Source of the DNA: Calvatia gigantea
Lineage: Eukaryota > Basidiomycota > Agaricomycetes > Agaricales > Lycoperdaceae
Length of the DNA stretch: 64,000 bases
Assembly (NCBI GenBank): GCA_025093985.1
Contig: JACAAK010000012.1
Span: 1,488,001 to 1,552,000, forward strand
Direction: 5' to 3'
Numbering within the stretch: position 1 is the stretch's first letter; the number at the start of each line of letters is the position of its first letter. The notes under the pieces were generated by a model. The model saw only the letters and a list, made by a program, of their open reading frames with translations, was not told the DNA's origin and did no database searches. Made by a program: the position numbers and the translations under genes. Below, piece after piece: positions 1-12,956 of the stretch.

Positions 1-393
1 GTGATGGGGAGAAGGAAAAGGAGGGAGAGATGAGAAGAAAAGGCAGTGACAGGTAGATGCAATGTCTCGATACGGTCAATGCCTGATGGGAACTTGGCAG
101 TGGCCATCAGTCGGCTTTGAGCGTTGCTATAGTGTCCGTCACACTTTGTTATTTTCTCATCCAATACATCCAGACTCTGTCTCTTTCGCGGTCTGGACTT
201 GCAGGCCATGCGATAATCCCATGGTTCACAAGGGGATTCAACTTATCCCTCACAACGATCTTACCGGGGCTGGACGTTCACAGCTTCTCGTGATCAATGC
301 TGTTAGTAATGCCAAGGTCAATGAAATGCAAGGCAATTGTATAGAAGACAATTAGTCAACGTTCAGCGCTCAGCTATATCCTCGTCCTCGTGC
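1..393. other. Left edge, downstream of GH28
   Basis: 3' flank of the GH28 gene. A 97-codon plus frame (62-355) has no motif. Nothing else seen. Confidence 0.4.
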
Positions 394-2504
394 CTAGATG
401 ACTGCTACCCAAATCACGCCCGGCCGGTGGCGTTGCAAGGAGCTGATGAAGAACACAGGCTCAGACTTCGGAACTGTCCAACACGAAACACTGATACACG
501 AACCATTCAAACCCGTCAACCCATCGACGTTCTGACAAATCAATCTTGCCGGTTGACCGGCAGGAATAGCAATATCGAAATTTTGGAATGCTATATTCTT
601 ACACCCCGCCACCGGACTACACTCAATGTCAACAACTATCAACCAAATGTTAAGTCTATGTGATAACGATCGAGGCAAGCACCTACGTGTACTCGTAAGG
701 GCAGTGCCAGTCCAGTTGAGGAATCGGATGTCACTGAAATTAAGGTGAGAAGGCGCGTCGCCGCTATATGTCCGGGCCTTTGAACGATCGAAATATATTC
801 CCAGTGGATGTTTCACTCACGAATGTCCACCGTTGGTCTGGTAGATGTGCATGGGCAAGTTTACCCGATCTAGGCGCACGTCCTTCGTCGTAACGTTCCT
901 TACCATCCCTTTTACGATGCGTCAGCGGCATCGTCAAAGAGTGAGCTGAAAATAGTCTGACCTGGACCCCCTCCTCCTCCGGTGGGAGGGGCACCATTAA
1001 TAGATCCATCCCAGGTTTTCAAATAAACCTGATCAACGGAGATTTTGGTCATAAATCACGATAATATGCGTCTCGTCAAAAGACATACTCCATTTTGCAT
1101 GTTGGGTTGCACCTTGGAACCAATTCTCGTCATCTAGTGCTTAGGTTAGTCATCACCTATCGCAACGTCGGCATGATGCAGGATAAATCACCAGTAGATC
1201 TTCTAATAATACGTTCTCCACGATATCGCTCTAACTCACAAAATAAATAGAAGGACAATCATCCCGTTCGACTCTACGCACCATATTGGCGTATTGACCG
1301 AGCGACCCGAATGCAATACCGTTCCCTCCACGGCAGGTAATATGGCGGGCAAGAATGTTGGAAGAATTCTAACACAGTCACTATCAGCCAGTTTTTACAT
1401 ATCACAACAACCGGCGTCCACATACTCCCTTAATGGCAAGACAATCGTCACCACAGGTTATGTCCCAATTTAACATCGTAATTTTATCACTTCGGTAGGT
1501 ATTGATCCCTAGGTAAGAACAAATGTCAGTGGTTACACCACTCGTACATCTCCTACTTACCATCAGTATTGGGAACCACACTGCACCGCCGTGAGACCAG
1601 GCCCCTTCACGCCAGTAAAAACAAGCATGTTCCACTCACTTTTTCCCAGCGAAAAGGGGATCCGTGTTACTAGCATTGACGAACATTCCATCATACAGAA
1701 TATCCTGGGACTCCGCGGCCGTGTTTGCCCAGAAGGGTGGGGATTCGATACGGAAATTTCGGACAACACCTCTGGTGGCCCTCCACAAAGTAAGGGAAAT
1801 GGGCCGGCCATCCCCGTCGGCCCGAGTGCGAGTTGCGAAGAACGACCACCAAGGCTATTAAAAAAATGTTGTTGACAGGATCCAGAGGTTGTCATGTAGG
1901 CCTAACAACTCACCTGTCCGTTCCCTTGGATGCCTCCGGTGTTGTGCGCATCAATAACGAAGTCGGAGCCGGTGACAACAAACCATGATGCTTGACTCTA
2001 GGACAGGCTTAAATTAGTGCCGCCGGGAGCTGGGTATTGACAATACCTGGATGAAAACGACTCTGAAAGTATTTGCCGGATCCAGCCAGAATTGTATATC
2101 GGGTTTAAACTAGGGGGTGGTATATCAGGTTCTGCCGAACGAGGAATAGGAACGCAAGTAACATACACTTAAGAATCCACGCAAGTCGATTGTTGCACTC
2201 TTCAAATCCCAAATCATTTTCCTACATCACAAATAAGCATTCTTCAAATCCATCAAAAGTTGTTTTACCCACCTCGTCACATTGTACGTTCCCTCCTCAA
2301 AGACGGTTGACCCAAAGTGACCACATCTTTGAATAGCTCGTTCAATCTGAAACCCCCAGTTAATATAGGATCCTCGAGTTGAAACAGAATACAAACCTGG
2401 TCTGTGTCATCAAGTCCAGAGCCCAAAGGATGCAATTGACAGAGGGCAGCGGAAGCTACTCTAACCAGGGCTAAACTGAGGAAGATGCGCAGAACACTTA
2501 GCAT
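394..2504 (-). CDS. Secreted GH28 exo-polygalacturonase-type pectinase
   Basis: Glycoside hydrolase family 28, a right-handed beta-helix enzyme that hydrolyses galacturonan chains of pectin outside the cell. The start at 2504 opens a hydrophobic signal peptide (MLSVLRIFLSLALVRVASA) followed by the family N-terminus CQLHPLGSGLDDTDQ; the first exon is exactly 36 codons (2504-2397) and ends at a GT donor. Splicing by eye restores conserved blocks in order: IERAIQRCGHFGSTVF, the SWFVVTGSDFVIDAHNTGG strand, VVPNTDG near 1570, YRSDKITMLNWDITCGDDC near 1450, CRGGNGIAFGSLGQY near 1300, VQPNMQNGVYLKTWDGS near 1050-1110 and C-terminal DIECSPVAGC near 620. About ten short GT-AG introns. The acidic residues of NTD and GDD are present, but the usual GHG histidine is replaced in GNG, as I believe is usual in one exo-acting or rhamnogalacturonan-type subgroup. 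The exact C-terminus (stop at 394) is the least certain part. Confidence 0.9.
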
Positions 2505-3818
2505 GCTTCACACAGTCTCACAATTGAAGGGAGCGAAGTTCTTGAGAAAGTAGCGACTTCATTCTTCTTAAATTCGAGTTGAAACATTCCAGAAGTGATG
2601 AAAGAAGTAGAAGTCATGGTCACAAAGGGGGGTCATGAGAACATTGGAATGGGTGCGCTCGGCCCGCTTCGAGCCAGGACTTGCCACCTTCTTCGAAGGT
2701 CCCGGCTCGTAGGGGCGACATCGTTCAACGTTCAACGTGTAACGTTCAATTGTGGGGCGCTAAAGACTTGGACGTTAATTTATCGGGTCAGATCTTCAAG
2801 GTCTATTTATACGTGCCACTCAAGCCAGTTAATGCACACACCAGTCTCATCCAACCATGGGCGCGGAAATCATTAAGGCTCAAGCGGTCAAGTTCGAGCG
2901 ACCAACAACTGAGCTACTAGCACTCAAGTCGATAACCGCATACTGAGATTAGCACTGCGGTCCTTGGGGATAGAACTGTAGAATACATACTTTTGACTCT
3001 GCTGACATTCGCAGTACCGTGGATACTCTCGGATCGTAGGTTTTCGAACTTCATTCAGTTTTGGGGGCATCGCTCCACTGACATTTGTCGGTCAAAGCCA
3101 GGTTGCGTGTGAAGGCCTAATGCTCGCCCGCCTGCGAAATATTGCAGTATCTGGATTCCCCTCCCAACTTGTTCCATCTCGACGCTTCGGGGAGAACGGC
3201 ATTCTTCAACAAACCTGAACGGTGGTAGGGATGATTATGGCGCGGAGAAACGAAAAATCTCACCTGCACCACCTGGCCTTACCATCCGTATTACAGGTAA
3301 TGCTAGATGGACAAAATGTGAGACTTCAACTACAAGGGAACGAGAAAGAAACCTGCCGTACTTTGGCCGAAGAAGCGGGATGGACACCAAATACTTTCAG
3401 ATGAATTTCGCCTTTGAACGACGTCACGATGTCTCCGACTAAATTTTCCCTTGATGTGCTCGATGCCTTCCATCACGGGGTTCAATTTGCCCCAATATCT
3501 CGCCATTGTCATCTGTGTAATTTGATGCTTTATATATCTCGTAAGATTAATCAAGCACTTTACCAATAAATAAAGACATTGAGCAAAAAGTGAAATAAAG
3601 AGAAGTTCATGGCGAAAAAAATGCAAAAGATGAAGTATGCGTGTGTTATTCATAAGTTTGAGAGCAGTGTTATTGATAACCATGAGTTGGAAGAAGAAAA
3701 CAAGGAAATGCCAAATCGTAAAGTTCTGATATATGAGAGAAGATAACAAGTGCGGCAACTACTCCATCTCTCAGTTTACCTACCCACAGGGGACTGGGAT
3801 CTCTCACCCAACGCCAAC
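2505..3818. other. Intergenic, no supported gene
   Basis: No conserved protein segment on either strand. At 2722-2747 CGTTCAA recurs three times in 26 bp and is followed by a GGGGCGCTAA stretch. 3480-3730 is AT-rich and may be 3' untranslated sequence of the neighbouring LDB17 gene. A 142-codon frame on the minus strand (3330-3758) has no recognisable motif and I do not call it. Confidence 0.5.
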
Positions 3819-6224
3819 TCAAAGAACGGTACTCCGTTGCAAGCCCGATGATTGCTTCGGCCTCGGTGCCGCTGCCTTGATCAACGGTGTGCCAGCTACC
3901 TCCGAAGAAGACCGGATAACAGTAATCGTTGCGCCACTATCTGTCCTCCCGGCAGGAATTGCAGGCGGTTTTCTCCTCTTTGGAGGTGCAGGTGGTGGTC
4001 TCCTATGCGGTCGCGACTGCGGTTGATCAGACGCAGACGAGGTGGTAGAGGTGGGCGATGGCGTAGATACCAATGAGGACGCGATACGAGTTTGCACGGG
4101 AGGGGGAGGGGGAGGACGATTTCGGGTTCGGGCTTGTTGTTGCGATTTTAAGGGGTTTCCGGGTGCAAGTAGCTGGTGATGATGTTTGTGGAAGTCATGT
4201 TCAGGGTCATGCGACCCTGCGCGATCATGCTTGTCTGCATACGCTCCTCCAACGATGGTCGAACCGGCTGTGCCCCTTCGTTTGGGTGCGATTGGCGTGG
4301 GCCCCGAGCCAGCCACTGCGGGTAAGCTTGTTGCACTCGAGTTACTTGTTCTCCGGATTCGGTCAAGAGATGGTAGTGGCGGTCGTGGCTCGTGATGTCG
4401 AACCTTGAGGTTTTCCACACTCTTACTCATCTTGAGTGTCTTTCCTCTTGAGCTTGAGCGTTCCAGGTGAGCCGCAGTTTCAACCAAAGGCGGGGAAATA
4501 AATGCATGTGCAGATGTCTCGCTGTTATTGTCCGAATTTTGGTTGATACCCTCTCCCTCTTTCTGTCCCTGTAACTGTACACGCCAATCACCGGATAGAC
4601 AGCGTTCCGCCAGACGTTTTGTTGTGGGGTTGATATCTCTAATTGTCGAATTGTTCGTAAGAGATTCCAGGGCATAAAGAATTTGTGGTCGTTTATACGG
4701 GTAATCTCGAAGCTGTGTCTTGGTGAGGAGTGGATGAAGGACTCGAAGATAGTTATGACGAAGCTGTCCCCAGATCAGCTTGAGGGGTGTCGAGTTAGCG
4801 AAAAGAGGAAACGTACCGATTCACTTTCTTCATCAAGGTCCGCCAGTTCACGTAGGAACACATCGACGAGGACGCACAGATCGTTGGTGTAGAAGTACTC
4901 TGATGTCCCTTTGGTGGTGAAGATCAGATATAGGATCTTGAGGATGAGTAGTTGCATGCACAGGTCTTCAGATGTCCGTTCTGCGGGAGCGTCAGAATAA
5001 CCTGTGGGATGGAAGGAGTACCACACTCACTTGCACGATTGAGCATGAAGATCATGTTCTCTCCGAACGTTTTGCTAAACCCGAGACGGCGCATCAGGAC
5101 CAGGAGCACTCGATTTTTGGTCTCCGCAGACTGGGCATCGACATGATGTGAATCTGATGGAAGGGAAGCGACCATGAATTGCTCATTAAGCGAAACCTGA
5201 GTGGGTGTTAACTCAACTCTGGGTCGAATACTTGAATATCGAAGAAAACTCACAATCAATTTTATAACCGAGTAGTTGAAAGTATCATCTGGCATGTATC
5301 TAGTCTGTTCCACAAGGTCAAACAGGTAATCTATGAACGAATCATCATATATTCCTATGACAAATGGTGAGATTGATGGACAGATATAGCAATAAGTAAC
5401 TCACGAAGATCCTGAAGCGAGAATTTTTGCATCTTGCAGATCTCGTACAGAAACTTGACACCCAGTGTCCGTAGCTTTGCTTCAATGGGGACCGGGACTG
5501 AGGGTATTCCGTTGGATGTCCCCGCTGTTCCAATGTAGGTATCTTCGATATCAGGGTCAATGTCGACCATTATGTGGTCCATGAGTAATGGAAGAAGGGG
5601 CTGCCAGCGCTTCTGCGATCTCAAGAAATCCGGCTTCCGCTTGCCATACCAGAAAAGAATGTTGTAAGAGGTGAACTGCGAGTGTGGGTTCGTATTCTGC
5701 GTATAAAAATAGTTTGATGAGAAGCTGTACCCGGCGGGAAGATAGGGGGTGGCAAGAAGAGAAAGCATCACAATTATGGACGTTTAAAACTCACCGATTG
5801 AATATCATCAACAATTATCTCACACATGCGTTCGGAGTGGAACTCAAAGAGCTCTGAGTCGAGTAACATCTCAAAGGCATGTTCCAACTGCAGAGGACTC
5901 TGCAAGTATTGCTCTACGAAGAACCTCAGTCACTGTTGCAATTTCGGCAGAACAGAATCTACGTGCCATGGTACGTCACGCAAAGGGCTAAAAACCTCCT
6001 GAGAGCAGAATCGAGTAGTGTGAGAGTCTGATACTCGTTGCTGGGCAATTTAAGGATATCCTCGAGTTCTAGGGCAAGTTCCAGATCAACAAAATCGATG
6101 TCGGTGATCTAAAAGGGTGAAACTCACCAGACCAGAACTGTTGGGCAGTCTCAATGAGATATACGATGCCCAAGTCGTCGTCCGTGGCAGGCGCAGGCAC
6201 GAGATTACTTGCCGTGAGTGTCAT
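3819..6224 (-). CDS. LDB17: Ldb17/Dip1/SPIN90 family Arp2/3 activator
   Basis: Member of the WISH/DIP/SPIN90 (Ldb17, DUF2013) family, armadillo-like proteins that activate Arp2/3 complex to seed unbranched actin filaments at endocytic sites. The likely start is at 6224 (MTLTASNLVPAPATDDDLG). Exons read DITDIDFVDLELALELEDIL (about 6060-6110), LEHAFEMLLDSELFEFHSER (about 5840-5890), a block ending KFSLQDL, and then the family signatures NRVLLVLMRRLGFSKTFGEN (near 5050-5110), TKGTSEYFYTNDLCVLVDVF (near 4860-4920) and NSTIRDINPTTKRLAERCLS (near 4590-4650). A single last exon from about 4730 to 3819 carries a proline-rich tail with PPPPPPVQTR and RRPPPAPPKRR, suited to binding SH3 domains as in yeast Ldb17 with Sla1. 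No frame breaks seen. Confidence 0.92.
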
Positions 6225-7519
6225 GATACAACGCCCATGAACAGCAGTTCCAAGTGTGTTCCAAAGCCAGGCACCACACCAGAATGTGGAGTCTCGAGGA
6301 GCAAAGAACCTTAACCCTAGCTGTTTGGGCTTTTGATTAACGCAGGGGCCCTTGCCAAACAAAGTCCTTTGGACCGCGGATCAGCGTTAAGTGCCACCCA
6401 GTAATCGACTGGGTCAATGACTGCACAAAACTGACTGCCTTCCGCAAAGCATCTCATAGTCAACAAGCTTAGAACGAAGAAAATTAAGGCAGGACAAGCA
6501 GTAAACTGGTGCCTAATAATTGGGGGCCTATCCTGGAAGATTCGATGTGAGGGGTACCGATGTCTCTGGGGTCGAAGGGAGGATTTGGACAATCAAACCG
6601 CTGGTTTAGGGACGGGTTGGAGGAACTAATGTAGGAATTAACGCCGAATGGAAACCTTTACCTATCCTGTAGGAAATTTAGGTCTTCGGATGGGGGCAGC
6701 AGTCGTTGTCTTCCTGGACGTCGAAAGGGGAGGTGGAAATTAAGCTGAACTACCGTGTGCAACTTGTCAAACTCACTATCCCATTTCTAACCAATAATCA
6801 GTCGCATAACTGTTCATAGAGCATTTTGGTCGGCCTTATGACAAAGATATCGAAGAATTGACCCAAGGCTTCAGTCATGCAAAGCACTGGGGAAGTGAGA
6901 TAACCCTCAGGCCTCGCCCCTTGTTGCGTTGGATCTGACCTTGTCAGAGGATTGGATAGATGTGGACCTGAGATTTGAGGCCCTGAATCCACCTTTGATG
7001 TGGATGTTCTGCTCCTTCTTCCTGGACTATATTTCCTTACCGCCTAGTGCCTATGATGAAACAACTAGACTCAAAGTCTTCCCGGGGGTTCGCTGTTCGC
7101 AAGGGCAGTAGGATTTCCAGCGGACGAATATCTGAATTCTCTCAATTTCGCCTCAGGGACACCCTGATCCTGGATCCTGCAGGGCGAGGTCATTGCCCCC
7201 CTCGTACTCAAATTACGGGACCTTGAGACACTTTTTACTACATCACGAACTGTCTTAAGTATCATCACATTATTTTCCTGTCTTTCTACCAGTTGGTATG
7301 TCTGATATGCATATGGGGATGTGACCCTGGGTGGACCGGCTAGCACTGTTGCCGAAAATCTCATGTGTTGTCCCACCGCTGCCTTGCAATGTTTATTTCC
7401 CCGTACATACTGGGGCGCACATCAACTCCCGGAAACGCCTCTTACGGTGACATATTCCATAAATAACGGTCAGAATTACGTATCCGGGCATTCTCGTTTC
7501 CGGCTTATCCAGGCGGTCA
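6225..7519. other. Intergenic between LDB17 and VWA8
   Basis: The two genes are divergent, so this 1.3 kb should hold both promoters. I see no conserved coding segment, tRNA or repeat. A minus frame at 6317-6592 has a hydrophobic stretch but no family resemblance. Confidence 0.4.
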
Positions 7520-10500
7520 TTGCGGAGGCTGAGCAACGCGACGAGGGCATTTTCCACCATGGTCCCTCAGCGACGCCTGAACCAGATCTTGAATGAGCTC
7601 AAGCTGCCTCTTCCAACCGTAGGAACTTTAAAGCTTGGGGACATTACGTACGAGGTTCCAACGGCGCTTACACCGACAAGGCTACCGCGGGCGACTGCTC
7701 TCCTCGATGCCAAGGATGGTGTCAACCTGGACAATCTGCATTTCATGCTGCAGAAATACCTGCTTGGCCAGGACATATTTCTGGTCTCGCAACCTGGTCC
7801 CTATGCCAGGAGGTTAGCGATGTCTTTCGCCAGGTGAGAGCCTGCTTCGAGCAGTCCATTACGAGTTGATCATGACAATCCTTGGTTTAGTATCATCAAT
7901 GCCGAATATGAGTACATCGCCCTGCACAGAGATGTCGGAGAAACGGAGTTGAAACAGGTGCGTTTCTGATTGTTTTCACTACTGGAAAATGCTCTCTGAC
8001 AATAGAACAGGGGCGGGAAATTCGGAGGGGCGGAAACCTGCTCTATATAGATAGTCCTGCGGTTAGTGCAGTCAAACATGGGAGGATTCTGATTTTGGAG
8101 GGCATAGAAAAGGCGGAGCGGGGCATCATGCCGGTAGGCCTATCATTCGGTTTTTGGTGGCGACCTAATAAGTGGTCTCGATCCTGTAGGTCTTGAATAA
8201 TCTCCTAGAAAATCGCGAGATGTAAGTCTCTTGTACCCACTCTTATCTTAAAAGTCTGAATGTGTGTGTAGGAATCTAGATGACGGAACACATATTATTC
8301 ACCCACATCGTTACGCCCAACTGGAGATAGCTGATACTACAACATCGGAGCAGGGCAAAGCATTCGTCCCCGCACATAAGAACTTTCGTGTTATAGCTAT
8401 CGCTGCTCCTGTTCCACCATACCCGGGATACCCTCTTGACCCGCCATTCCGGAGCCGTTTCCAGGCGCGTTTTGTCGATCCTGTTGGAGCTCTTCTGTCT
8501 GTTCATACGCCAACTTGGATGGCAACCACCCAACCTCCTCTTTACAGTAAGCTTCGCGATCTTATTTTGACAACTCAGTATGCGAGCGAGTCGAGACACG
8601 CACTCGAAGCTATCTCCAAGACATCGCTACCACCGTTTCCCCAAACTGCGCTCATGAAGCTTCGTGCGCTCACACAAACGTTCCCTCCTCCCCTCGATCT
8701 CACACCGTCCCAACTCACTACGACTGATTCTCACTCTTCATCCCGCTCTCATCCATTCTGCCTCCCAAGCATGGACTATCCTTGGTCGTCATACCCAAGA
8801 GGCTAGCCTCGGCGAGCTTGAAAGTCCCTTGACAATCTCACCGAATGAGCCCCTCGGACTCTTCGGGTATGCAATTAGCGATGTGCAACGCCTTGACGAC
8901 AAAACTGCCCGACTCACCTTCGAGGGGCCGTCCCGAGTGGAGGTCACGGTACCTGCTGGACCTAAACCTTTCCGGCCATTCCCTTTCTCAGGAAAGCTCG
9001 ACTTCCAACCTACGCCCCGTTTCATGGGCATCTTGACTTGTTTCATGCAAGCCCACGCTCTCGGGATGGGATATCTCCCTCATCCCACCAGCGACACTGT
9101 CCACTGCATCAACGTCGACAGTCGACTCTTGTTCGGGTTTTCGGTGAGCTTCTCGGCTACGACACAGAGGTTCTCCACATGTATAAGGAGATGGGAGGCC
9201 GTGAGTTGATCATGAGAAGGAAGATTGAGGATGGGGGCGCGACTACCTGGGAACCAAGGTGAGGATTCCGTTGGAAACGTCGCATGGCATAGTCTAACAT
9301 AAACAAATTGACAGTCCACTGGTAGAAGCTACATGGTCTGGCCGCTTGCTTCACCTTTCTGGTCTTGATGTTGTCGGTTCAACTGCAGGTTCGCTTTCAC
9401 GGATATTCCAAGATCGTGAGGTTGAGTTGTGGGAGGGGAAGCGAGTTGTTGGGTCAGCGACAGAAGAAGAGGTTTGTCACATTCCCTGCTCCTGAAATCA
9501 GCTAATTTATCAAACCAGGTTAAAGCCGGAGGACTATCCGTTGCTCATCCATCATTTCGTGTCATCAGCACCGCCTCCAAGTCTCTTCCGCTGAAGGACT
9601 GGCTTTCCGACGAACAAGCCAATATGTTCTTCCCCATTCCTAGTCAGCCGATGGATACCGAAGAGGAGTCTGGTGTCCTTCTCGCAACTGGTTGCTCAAA
9701 GGAATTCGTCGATGCTTTATTGAATTTCGCTGAAAAATACAGGCAGAGTGTATCCGCTGATAATGTGTTGAAGAGTCGAAGATTAGGCACACGTTCCTTA
9801 GTTCGGATCTCTCGTAAACTCTCCATGTTCCCGAATACCTTTGACCTCAATTCGGTCATCTCACAATCATTGCTCGCAGAATTCCTGCCCGCGGTGGAAC
9901 GGTTGAATCTGAATACGTTGCTTGAAGAATCAAACCTCTTTAGGCGAACAGAAGTGGTATGTGCTCCTTCACTCCGATTGTTAGTCAAAGGCTGACTCTT
10001 CTTTCACAAGTTTAATCCCAATCCCTATATCGAAGGCGACAGCCTTGTCTTCCCTCCTCCGAGCAGTTCTGGGGAGCAGACCTTTCCAGCGATCATTCCA
10101 AGGTTCAAGGCTTCTCAAGACCCGGCTGGTGTTTCTTCGCACGTTCCCCATATGGATCATTTCTATGATAATAGCCTCCAGACTGGTCTCATGCGCGACC
10201 TCGCTATTGACCTCGAACTGCTGCGAGAACATGTCGTTTTGTTAGGTAATCAAGGTGTTGGCAAGAACAAGATCGTGGATAGGTGAGCTTCCCTCCCTAA
10301 ATCTGAGGGAAAATATTGACAATCTTTATAGGTTATGCCAAGTATTATTTCACCTCACTCATGAAAACAATCGCTCACGATCAATGTCGTCTTCAGTTGC
10401 TCGGTCGTCCACGTGAATACGTACAGTTACACAGAGACACGACGGTCAACCAGCTTATGTTCACCACCTCGCTAGAAGGTGGTTTGATCAACTATACCGA

Positions 10501-12956
10501 TTCTCCCCTCCTCAGAGCCATCAAATACGGGCGTTTCATCATCATCGACGAGGCCGACAAAGCACCTGAACACGTTGTGGCTATTTTCCGCAGTCTTGCT
10601 GGACAAGGCGAGCTTACCCTCTCCGATGGACGTCGCGTCCGGCCCATGAAGGAGCACGAAAGGGACGTTGTCGTGCACCCTAACTTCCGACTCATCTTGT
10701 TAGCAAATAGACCGGGATACCGTGCGTTTTCTCTTAGTTTAGGGCTTCAAGCGGAACTGACGAAGTTTCCGTTCAGCATTCCTTGGAAACCACTTCTTAC
10801 AGGTTCTCGGTGAGAACTTTAGTGCTCATTCAATTAGCAACCCGGACCAAGAGTCGGAGAGGAATCTCCTGAGTCAATTGGCACCAGAGATGGACCCGAA
10901 GCTTATTAAACGACTGGTTTCTACTTTCCAAGATCTAAGAAAAGGGTATGAGAGTGGTGCCCTTAATTACCCGTACTCATTGCGAGGTGAGCATAGGCTA
11001 CCAGAAAGACTGAATGTAACACATTGAATCCTATGACAACAGAACTCATCAATCTCGTACGTCATATGAAGACATATCCCAATGATACCCTAGGCGAGGC
11101 ATTGCGAAATGTCTTCGATTTTGATATCTACAAACCTGAAACTATCGATAAATTATCGGAAATTCTTATTAAAAATGGGTGGGTCGTGTCTATTATCTCA
11201 CCATTCCCAGGTTGAGGTGTCTCTCACAGTTTGGAGGTACCGCATCTTGGTTTAGACGCTGCTCGTGAAGCCGCAAAAAAGGTCAAGGATGTTGAGTTTG
11301 AACCAAAAGATAAGACACTTGATGAGCCCAAGGAGGGAAAACACGACGATAAAGAACATTCTGGCGGGGATACATATGCGGGCGGGGTCAGACCTTCTTT
11401 CTCTCTTCGTGATCACCAAATACTCAAACTGCGTAGACCGGTGGTCGCAGCACTGCGGGTATGGGCGGTATGGGTGGTTACAAACGGTTTTACAAGGGTG
11501 GTGATATTAAGCAGGTACGCCGCCCTATGAGGCCTCTCGTGATGTGCCCCTGATAGCCTCGCAGGTGCCTGACGCTCTGAAGGATGCAGTTCCAGAGGAA
11601 ATTAAAGAGAAAGCGAGAGAGATGGCCCGGCGGGAACTAAAGCAACGCCTGGAAGAGCTTGATATGTCTCCATCGGAAGCTCGCGGCTATGGCCAACTTC
11701 TGAATGCTACCCAGGCACACGTGGATTCGCTGCATAACTTTCTTGAACGTAAGCTTTCCTGGAAATTGACCGCTACCGGATTAACCATATGATGTGACAG
11801 ACCTCGCGGCAAAAGAAGAAGAACGTGTGTGGGTTAAGAGGCAGACTGATGGAGAGTTAGATGATAGTCGCTTGACAGAAGGTCTGACTGGAGAAGCTAC
11901 GGTGTACAAACGCCGGGGAATGGAGAAACCTGAGTTGGGAAGGCCTCAGTTGAAGTAAGGCTGAATTCTCAATATCGCACCATACGTAGTACTGATGCGC
12001 TCTCCAGACCGAAGAGGATTCGGTTCATCTTTGACTTAAGTGGCTCTATGTAGGTTACTTTACTGGAACATGACTACCACTGACCAATCGCCTATAGGTA
12101 CCGCTTCCAGTACGATGGCCGCCTTCAGAGGAGCATGGAAACCGGTGAGTATCCGATAACTGTCTAATCAATGAGATTGCTCAGTTATCGCAGCTGTGAT
12201 GATTATGGAAACTTTTGACCGACTGTCACGGAAGGAAAAATATGCCTGGGATGTGAGTGGCTCGAACAAGCTGTATTGGGCTGCTTGATTGAATGTAATC
12301 CTTCAGATGTATGGTCACGTAAGACCTTTGACCTTTAATATAGCCTATTGTTGGCTCACAACGACCTGAAGTCCGGTGATGGGGCCGATATTCCTCTTGT
12401 TGAGGTCGACAAGTCTCCCACTGAACTCAAGGATCGATGGAAAGTTACAGAGAAAATGCTCGTGGTCCCCCAATACGCCTTTGCTGGTGATTTTACAAGT
12501 TCAGATAGGCTTTCCTTTGCTCCCCAGGTATTCCTGTCCTGACATCTCGATTCTAGTTGAAGCTATTGTGAAAGGTGTTACCGAAGTCGCGAAATACGAT
12601 GCAGGTGGATTATAGACTTCACAAAGCCTGACGTTTCGTTAATACTAGACCGGATTGCAGATGATTGGTTCGTAATTGCAATCACGGATGCAAACTTCAA
12701 TCGCTACGGAATTACGCCAGAGGAGCTGACGAATGCCATGAAACGCGATCTGAAGGTAAATACAGCGCTAATTTGTATTGGTGAAGGTGCAGAAGTATCG
12801 TGGTTAGTCATATTTTGCCTCGGTTCAGTGCCATTACCTTATGCTACCTCTGATAGGATTCAAAAAAGACTCCCTGGACGTGGATTCCGTGTCGCCAATA
12901 CTGGAGATATTCCGACCGTTCTTCGGAGCATCTTGTCAACCATGGTGGATCGTTAA
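7520..12956 (+). CDS. VWA8: VWA8-type mitochondrial AAA ATPase with C-terminal von Willebrand A domain
   Basis: Orthologue of VWA8, a large dynein-like protein with several AAA modules and a VWA domain, mitochondrial in animals. The start MRRLSNATRAFST is a basic, serine-rich presequence-like N-terminus. First module: YLLGQDIFLVSQPGP, EYEYIALHRDVGETELKQ, GRILILEGIEKAERG, VLNNLLENREMNLDDG. Second: LGYDTEVLHMYKEMGGREL (about 9155-9210), SGLDVVGSTAGSLSRIFQDR. Third: VVLLGNQGVGKNKIVDR (Walker A, about 10230-10280), RPREYVQLHRDTTV, FIIIDEADKAP (Walker B), ANRPGY. Then a glycine-rich GGTGGRSTAGMGGMGGY linker, DELDD/EGLTGE blocks, and the VWA domain with MIDAS DLSGSM (about 12035-12050), GHSGDGADIP and TDANFNRYGI, ending at 12956. 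Many short introns. Between about 8720 and 9140 the reading frame has to change three times without a plausible intron (see findings). Domain content is otherwise complete. Confidence 0.9.

Noticed and set aside
3330..3758. 142-codon minus-strand frame
   Set aside because: Composition is AT-driven, there is no recognisable motif, and it lies in the probable 3' flank of LDB17.
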